From the IMG/VR virus record IMGVR_UViG_3300033388_005412, positions 1 to 64,000 of that record: a stretch of DNA of 64,000 bases. One strand, written 5' to 3'. Positions 58,387-64,000 of the stretch are shown one piece after another. Under the pieces are notes generated by a model. That model was not told the origin of the DNA. It did not search any database and worked only from the letters and a program-made list of their open reading frames with translations. The stretch comes from a virus. The translations under genes were made by a program, and so were the position numbers. Numbering within the stretch: the stretch's first letter is position 1; the number at the start of each line of letters is the position of its first letter.

Positions 58387-60480
58387 CTAATTTTCATAAA
58401 TTACAACATCACCCTCATATGTTGCCACACTAATAACTGAGTTTGTATTGCCATACCGTGCTATTGTATCATCAGGATATGTTGCAATCATATTTATTAT
58501 CTGATTTATTGTAAATGTTTCTAATTTTCCACTGTTTTCTGAATATGCCGCCGATGATACAGATGATGCAAATGGTAAATTCGTTAAATTACTGCCATCA
58601 CCATAGAAATACGTCGCCGAAGCTTTTCCTACCACATAAACATTTGTATCTATATGTACACCAAAATCATCAGTCGTTATGTTTCCTGTATCCAACGCTA
58701 TTCCTGTCACCGTAATTGTATCTTTTATAATAGCGTTATCTCCGTATAAATCATCACCGTAAATATCGCCCGCCACCCTCGTCGTCGCGCCCATTGTTAT
58801 TTCAGAACCGTCATATTCTATGCTCGTCACTCCACCACCTATATGAAAATCAATACCCGCTGTATTTTCTGAATATGCCACAAAATATCCCCCGCGAGCC
58901 CCTTGGTTAATTGCATCAGGATAATTTTCACTCCCCCCGTCAAAAATTGCCGCTCCCCCTTCTGATGAAACGAAAAATTCACCATCTCCGACATCTATTG
59001 CAAGCCCCCTATTTTTTTGGTAATCGCTTGACTTTGGTTTTATCGTCGCCAAATCAGTATTTAATACTTCGTAAGAAGATAAATATGTGCTTTCTGTATA
59101 ATAATCAAAAGAACAATGACTCTTATAATTTATCCACGAAGTTCCTATTGCCATATAAGGTTGTAAGAATGTCTGCAATGTAGTTTCATATGAGCCTGTA
59201 TATATTGTTGTACGATTTTTAACAAATCTATATGTTACTGTTGTATCGTAATGTTTTAATGTTATTAGCGCGTCGTCTCCATCGTTCATAGTGAATGACA
59301 AATCAACGCTCCTCTGTGCACCTTCTGTATCTATGTAATAAAAATAAACACCAGCGCCACCAAAACGGTTAGCTTGTTGTATATAAAATCCTATCTTTGG
59401 AAAAATGTCAGGGCTATCCCTTTTCAGTCCTATAAAATACCCCCACATTATATCCCAAATCTCTCCTTCCTCGCCTATATCATTCCGTGCCGTCATATCC
59501 CATGTAGCAGTCAACACAGTTGCTGATGAGTTAAATGTTTTATTTCTTGTAAATAGCACGGCGCCATCGTTTGGAGAAGGTGGAGTTACATCTTGTTTTA
59601 TATGTAATTCTCCTGCCTCCACATAACATCCACCAGAGTCGGTAGGGTTATCTGCATATATCCAATCATTGACAATATCCGGGTAAACATCAAAATTATC
59701 CGTAAACCGTGAGTCTGCTTTATTATTATAATCTTCTTTTTCCACAAACCCGTCAATCTTAATCGTATTCGTCGTCCCCGTCGTCCAATAAGTATCCGAG
59801 GAATAATGCACCATTGAACCGTTAAACTGCGATCTACCTGTTTTACCATCAAGAACTATATTACAAGTTGCGCCGTTTGTTAATTTTATATTTGTTGAGT
59901 TCATTATTAATGAACCATTCATTTCATCGCCTTGGGTTGAAACAAAAGCATCATAATTTCTACCGTCCAATAAATCACTGTCATGTGCTTTCCACGTTGG
60001 TGTGTCTAAAAATAATTGATAATCATAACCATGTAATCCATCAAGTTTATCACTGTTATCACTATTATCACTGTTGTCACTGTTATAACTATCATATGCT
60101 TTCCATGACGATGTATCCAAATATAATTGAAAATCTGAACTATCATACCCATCCAATAGATCACTATCATACGCCTTCCATGTTGAAGTATCTAATTTTT
60201 TCTGATATATTGATTCGGCATCGTTTTTCTGCAAATATACTGCCGGGCCTGAACTTGTAAACACAGGATCACTTTCTTCCGGTGATCCAATACCGGTTAA
60301 ATTCGATCCATCGCCGTAATATGTTGTCGCCGATGAATAACCCGTAATATATGTATGGCTTGCTATTTTAATTTCCGCGCCGTCAGTTGTTTTTATACTA
60401 TTTCCTGACATTCTTAAGGTGGCGCACACAGGTGAAGTCAATGCGGCTAAAATTATAAAAATATCTCTATATTTTCTCAC
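58387..60480 (-). CDS. Tail-fibre-like protein with signal peptide, 697 aa
   Basis: Begins MRKYRDIFIILAALTSPVCA, a probable Sec signal. It has two YYGDGSNLT-type motifs (residues about 54 and 655), several DSDLLDGYDSSDFQ-like repeats with TSSWKAYDS between them, and an (S-D-N) run encoded by 9-bp tandem repeats. The middle contains a beta domain with DNPTDSGGCYVEAGEL. These motifs are common in fibre or adhesin proteins of phages and some bacteria. The ACG start context overlaps the next gene by four bases. Confidence 0.75.
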   Translation of the reverse strand: MRKYRDIFIILAALTSPVCATLRMSGNSIKTTDGAEIKIASHTYITGYSSATTYYGDGSNLTGIGSPEESDPVFTSSGPAVYLQKNDAESIYQKKLDTSTWKAYDSDLLDGYDSSDFQLYLDTSSWKAYDSYNSDNSDNSDNSDKLDGLHGYDYQLFLDTPTWKAHDSDLLDGRNYDAFVSTQGDEMNGSLIMNSTNIKLTNGATCNIVLDGKTGRSQFNGSMVHYSSDTYWTTGTTNTIKIDGFVEKEDYNNKADSRFTDNFDVYPDIVNDWIYADNPTDSGGCYVEAGELHIKQDVTPPSPNDGAVLFTRNKTFNSSATVLTATWDMTARNDIGEEGEIWDIMWGYFIGLKRDSPDIFPKIGFYIQQANRFGGAGVYFYYIDTEGAQRSVDLSFTMNDGDDALITLKHYDTTVTYRFVKNRTTIYTGSYETTLQTFLQPYMAIGTSWINYKSHCSFDYYTESTYLSSYEVLNTDLATIKPKSSDYQKNRGLAIDVGDGEFFVSSEGGAAIFDGGSENYPDAINQGARGGYFVAYSENTAGIDFHIGGGVTSIEYDGSEITMGATTRVAGDIYGDDLYGDNAIIKDTITVTGIALDTGNITTDDFGVHIDTNVYVVGKASATYFYGDGSNLTNLPFASSVSSAAYSENSGKLETFTINQIINMIATYPDDTIARYGNTNSVISVATYEGDVVIYEN
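60051..60095 (-). repeat. Five 9-bp tandem repeats in a fibre gene
   Basis: Units of CACTGTTAT with one or two changes (CACTATTAT, CACTGTTGT, AACTATCAT) repeat five times. They encode the Asn-Ser-Asp run in the fibre-like protein. The unit keeps frame, so length can vary by slippage without disrupting the gene. Confidence 0.8.
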
Positions 60481-60674
60481 GGCTCAACTCCCCATTTTTC
60501 AACCCAAATACCCAATTCACGTCTTTCTACTAAAAAATTATTATCGCTCACAATTATTCTGTATGTCCCATCCTTATTTTTATTACCTATATATATAACA
60601 CCTGTTTCAATATCGCCGCCATCGCCTGAAATATGCTGCATCTTCCTGGTAAAAGGATTTAAAATCACCCTCAT
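60477..60674 (-). CDS. Hypothetical protein, 65 aa
   Basis: Beta-rich, with VILNPFTRKMQHISGDGGD, GVIYIGNK and VERRELGIWVEKW. Similar short proteins precede fibre genes in phage genomes, so it could be a small tail protein. No family recognised. Confidence 0.6.
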   Translation of the reverse strand: MRVILNPFTRKMQHISGDGGDIETGVIYIGNKNKDGTYRIIVSDNNFLVERRELGIWVEKWGVEP

Positions 60675-62500
60675 ACTAAATCTCCTGGCACAATGCTATT
60701 TTTCAACTCATAAGATCTTAAAGTCGGTGTTATGAACCCGCGATTGCCGATAAATTCGCACTCAAAGACAACCTTAATATCGGCTGTACTTGATGCTGCA
60801 TATTTAATGAATAAATCATCATCATCTTCATGTTTTGTTATGGCATATCCATCAATCCAATAAGTCCCCCTTTCTAATTCCGTGCTATGAACAACCCGCT
60901 TCAGCGGATATCTATATGCGAAAGCCATTAAATGCGTAACATCAGTTATTTCCGGCTCAGAAGGCGGTTCGCACGGCACCCATATTTCACTTTCATAGTG
61001 AAAGTATTCAATCTCAATTAAATTTGAGCCTTCCAATCCTGAAAATGTATAATTATCATCACCATTCACAACAACATTTAAAACCTCATTGTTTATTTTA
61101 CCCGAAAAATTAAGATGTCTGATTGTACATTTATAATCCTCCTGTAAATTATGAACAACTGTGATATCCTGATCAGCCTGAAGCTCAATATACATTCGCC
61201 GCTGTATCACATTTATCTTTTTCTTTAAAACAATTTCACATTTTAACTCATCCGGACCCAGGTATGTTGTCACGTCAGCGTCATCCACCTGACTTAATAC
61301 TGTAATTGGAATCTTATCGCCAATTTTAATAATTCTGACAACTTTGTTCTCCTCATCATACTTAACAAAATAATCAACATCTTTTACAAAATTTCCCTGC
61401 ATTCCTTCTATATAAACACTTTCAACACCATCTTTAACTATTTCATAATTATCCATCGTGAGGGATAAAAAATCAATTATCCCGGTCTCACCCAAAACAG
61501 TTAATTTCTCATTTTTGTATTCCCAATCATCTTCATCAACATGTTCAAATTTCTGATATCCGCTTCTGACCATTAAACTGTCTAAAACATAATTAGCATC
61601 CAACACACACGGCAGTGAAGTTGATTCTTTCCACTCAATTCCGCTCATGCCGCCTTTCGCCGTAATTAAATCATCCACTAAGCCAACCGAACCGATAGGT
61701 ATTCGATCGCCCGGTACGCCATCTTTGATAATTCTGATATATGAATTCAATTTAGAACCATTTGGTACACAAATATCTCTTGTTAAACTTAATTTATATA
61801 AATTATCAATATCAAACTCTTCACTTATAAATGTTCCTCGTGTTTTATACCGTGCCAAACACGCGTCGATGTAATTAATTGAAACTAAAGACGCGATACC
61901 TGTTATTTTTATCTCAACAGCCTTTCTCGGCCAGAAATTCCAAACATGCTGCTGGCCGGTTCTCTCGCCGAGGTTCTCAAATTCATTATTTGACGCATTC
62001 TTAACACTTAATGTCAGAGCAATATCATTATTTGTTCTGATAAAAATTTTATTAACTAATTCACGTTTCTCAAAACTCAATAAAAACTCAAAAGGTGTTT
62101 CAGTATCTGTCTGGTATGCCCAGAAACCCTCGTTATCTTCAAAAATTTTCTTAAAATCAGTACCTGGGACAGGACGACCGGAAATCATCGACATCGGATA
62201 CATAGCTTTTTTATAATAATCCGGGTTAAATAAAACTCTTTTAGATCTGAATTTCAAAGCATAACCGTCTTTATCATAAACAAGATTATCCTCGCTTTTA
62301 ACTAAATTAAGATCATGAAATGAATCACCATATTCAACCGGCTGTTTTTTCAAATTTATAAATTCATAATACGATGCCAAAATTTTCCTGCGCTGACGTA
62401 ATATCTGATCAACAGTGCTTCTATATAACTTTTCAATATATGTTTTAATATAATTAAAATTTGTATTAAGTGATTCTATAAATTTATCCTGATTATTCAT
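60671..62500 (-). CDS. Large tail/baseplate-like protein, 609 aa
   Basis: Helical start (IESLNTNFNYIKTYIEKLYR) like its neighbours, then mainly beta segments with many acidic and aromatic residues, including GERTGQQHVWNFWPRKAVEI, which resembles a discoidin-like fold. ATGA overlap with the next gene. I judge it structural from order and composition only. Confidence 0.55.
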   Translation of the reverse strand: MNNQDKFIESLNTNFNYIKTYIEKLYRSTVDQILRQRRKILASYYEFINLKKQPVEYGDSFHDLNLVKSEDNLVYDKDGYALKFRSKRVLFNPDYYKKAMYPMSMISGRPVPGTDFKKIFEDNEGFWAYQTDTETPFEFLLSFEKRELVNKIFIRTNNDIALTLSVKNASNNEFENLGERTGQQHVWNFWPRKAVEIKITGIASLVSINYIDACLARYKTRGTFISEEFDIDNLYKLSLTRDICVPNGSKLNSYIRIIKDGVPGDRIPIGSVGLVDDLITAKGGMSGIEWKESTSLPCVLDANYVLDSLMVRSGYQKFEHVDEDDWEYKNEKLTVLGETGIIDFLSLTMDNYEIVKDGVESVYIEGMQGNFVKDVDYFVKYDEENKVVRIIKIGDKIPITVLSQVDDADVTTYLGPDELKCEIVLKKKINVIQRRMYIELQADQDITVVHNLQEDYKCTIRHLNFSGKINNEVLNVVVNGDDNYTFSGLEGSNLIEIEYFHYESEIWVPCEPPSEPEITDVTHLMAFAYRYPLKRVVHSTELERGTYWIDGYAITKHEDDDDLFIKYAASSTADIKVVFECEFIGNRGFITPTLRSYELKNSIVPGDLV

Positions 62501-62511
62501 TTATTCATCCT

Positions 62512-64000
62512 TTATTCATCCTTTGTATATGGATTTCCCGTCACAAATATCGGATAAAAATTTTTAATAACCGGCGTCTCCATATCATCTCCTTTAACCA
62601 ATATAACTTTAATTCTTATTTTTTTTGATTCAGTATCTATATATGGTGAATTTGTATTCAAATCAACTCCCGTAATAGAATTTTCTTTTCTTGTCTGAGA
62701 TATATCTGAATTTATATAAATCTTCTTAGGCAGCGGTTTAAAATTTTTAATTATATCTTCTCTATTAACAGGTATAATTCTGTGCCACACCAAACCATCA
62801 TCAACTGAAACAAAATATGATATCCCATCAACAGAATCATCGCTGTGTATTTTAACCGCGGTGCAATTATCCGGTATATCTATTTCTTTCGTAACGCCTT
62901 CCGATATATCTTCATATGTGTTATGGCCTATTTTTATGTCTGTTATGCCCATAGCATAGCGTTTTCTCTTTGACTCCCGTGATTGAACCGTTAGATACCC
63001 CCCAGTGCCCATTAAAACGTCTAAAACAGGTGTTTCGGTGTATTCAACCCCTGGAAGCCAATGGTCCATAATCCACGATGGAGCATCATTAATAACAGTC
63101 GTTATGTTTCTATTATCATCCCCGCTCATTTTCATAACTTTATCCAGGACATATGGTCCCGTTACATCAACCCAGCTTTCATTATTGGCTATCCTGAAAT
63201 AACCCAAATCATATTTCATATAATAACCGTGCTCCTGCTTAAAAGTTAAATTAATCGATTTTATTTTATCTTCTGTATTAAAAAAAGGTGACTCAAATGT
63301 AAATACTGTTTCTTTTGTTATCAATGTTTCCGGTATATCAATCGGCTTCTGCTCATATCCGTTTGACGCAACGGCTAAAACAATTTTATAATAAGTACTT
63401 GATGAGAATGAATGCGGTATTACAGTTATGGTGTTGATATCCATACCCTCAGAAAACACAAATTTCACAGTTGTCGTTAAATTTATTTCAGTATCTTTTA
63501 TCTGCTGAGAAAATACGGCGTCTTCGCGTTCCTCCTGGAGAACCACACCCTCGGCCTCCCAGAATGTGTCTTTATCATCAACAATAACGGCACCATCGTT
63601 GGCAGCCGGCCTGATTCCGTCCTCACCTGTTTCATTTCCTTCTATCCAGCGGCCATATGATTTTCCATAATAAACTGAAATATCCTTATCGCTTGAAATT
63701 GTGTTCAGAACAGGCGGCGCCTTCAATGTCGGGACAGCATCGGTATATGACTTAACACCGAGAACCGTTGTATTGAATTCGGAAATTGATGGGTTCTCTT
63801 TCAAGAACAAATCATCATACATTTTAACTTCTTCATCTGGTTTTTTGATCTGCTCAACACTGTTCCACGCGCTTAAAATTCTGGATTTTATATTTTGCTG
63901 TTCATTTTTAATTAAGTTTATATCACGCTCAATATAATCAATATATTTATTAATCACTTCGGACGACACAAAATCAGCTTTTTTAATCAGTTGAATATCC
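62512..64000 (-). CDS. Large tail/baseplate-like protein, 5' partial
   Basis: The frame is open to the window edge, so the GTG at 63969 need not be the start. It has the same layout as the protein at 60671: a helical start (NKYIDYIERDINLIKNEQQ) and beta domains, with a YYGKSYGRWIEGNETG segment and DNCTAVKIHSDDSVDG. Probably a paralogue in a baseplate or tail-tip assembly. Complete at the 3' end (62512). Confidence 0.55.
   Translation of the reverse strand, partial: DIQLIKKADFVSSEVINKYIDYIERDINLIKNEQQNIKSRILSAWNSVEQIKKPDEEVKMYDDLFLKENPSISEFNTTVLGVKSYTDAVPTLKAPPVLNTISSDKDISVYYGKSYGRWIEGNETGEDGIRPAANDGAVIVDDKDTFWEAEGVVLQEEREDAVFSQQIKDTEINLTTTVKFVFSEGMDINTITVIPHSFSSSTYYKIVLAVASNGYEQKPIDIPETLITKETVFTFESPFFNTEDKIKSINLTFKQEHGYYMKYDLGYFRIANNESWVDVTGPYVLDKVMKMSGDDNRNITTVINDAPSWIMDHWLPGVEYTETPVLDVLMGTGGYLTVQSRESKRKRYAMGITDIKIGHNTYEDISEGVTKEIDIPDNCTAVKIHSDDSVDGISYFVSVDDGLVWHRIIPVNREDIIKNFKPLPKKIYINSDISQTRKENSITGVDLNTNSPYIDTESKKIRIKVILVKGDDMETPVIKNFYPIFVTGNPYTKDE

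Noticed and set aside
1-64000. CRISPR array or diversity-generating retroelement
   Set aside because: No regularly spaced repeats, Cas1/Cas2 or reverse transcriptase seen. The Cas4-like genes alone do not indicate CRISPR, and the fibre repeats are in coding sequence.

Overview
The window looks like part of a sizeable double-stranded DNA bacteriophage genome with low GC. Genes are packed tightly, often with ATGA start/stop overlaps and strong Shine-Dalgarno sites, and they fall into long co-oriented blocks: many very short early-type genes, a virus-style replication and recombination set, lysis enzymes and tail genes. The host is probably a bacterium, because nearly consensus sigma-70 promoters (TTGACA, 16-17 nt, TATAAT-like) recur between genes. 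I cannot name the host or viral family. No terminase, portal, capsid or integrase gene is visible, so lifestyle and capsid type are not determined here.

Layout. (1) 1-28.6 kb, plus strand: about 60 genes. Roughly 1-5.5 kb holds small proteins, several with CxxC zinc ribbons. Then come an SSB-like protein, a tRNA-like RNA, a Cas4/RecB-type nuclease, a broken MT-A70 methylase, an Rnl2-type RNA ligase, a gp88-family protein, a possible histone-fold protein and RtcB (split by a group I intron). They are followed by an SMC/Rad50-like ATPase, SSB, a PD-(D/E)XK nuclease, a homing endonuclease, RecA, a UvsY-like candidate, two peptidoglycan-cleaving enzymes, family B DNA polymerase and an HExxH protein. 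(2) 28.6-43.7 kb, minus strand: a second HExxH protein, a sigma-like factor, two SAM methyltransferases (one with a ParB-like domain), a GT10 fucosyltransferase-like gene, a radical SAM enzyme, a 1662-residue multi-domain glycosyltransferase with a mini-intein, a RuvC-like nuclease, a metallophosphoesterase and RecB-like nucleases. (3) 43.9-51.2 kb, plus strand: primase-helicase, another Cas4-like nuclease, RNase HII, a CCA-adding enzyme and helpers. (4) 51.2-64 kb, minus strand: tail and fibre genes, four of which begin with Sec-type signal peptides, with an HNH endonuclease inserted.

How it fits together. PolB, primase-helicase, SSB, RecA, the SMC-like ATPase, several nucleases and RNase HII give near-autonomous replication and recombination. 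Rnl2-type ligase, RtcB, the CCA-adding enzyme and the tRNA-like RNA form an RNA-repair set that could undo tRNA cleavage by host defences (inference). The glycan cassette could modify the host envelope, the virion or DNA; the sequence does not decide which. Four intervening mobile elements (group I intron with LAGLIDADG ORF, mini-intein, LAGLIDADG gene beside recA, HNH gene in the tail module) lie within about 42 kb, and the first two interrupt codons for active-site or ligand-binding motifs.
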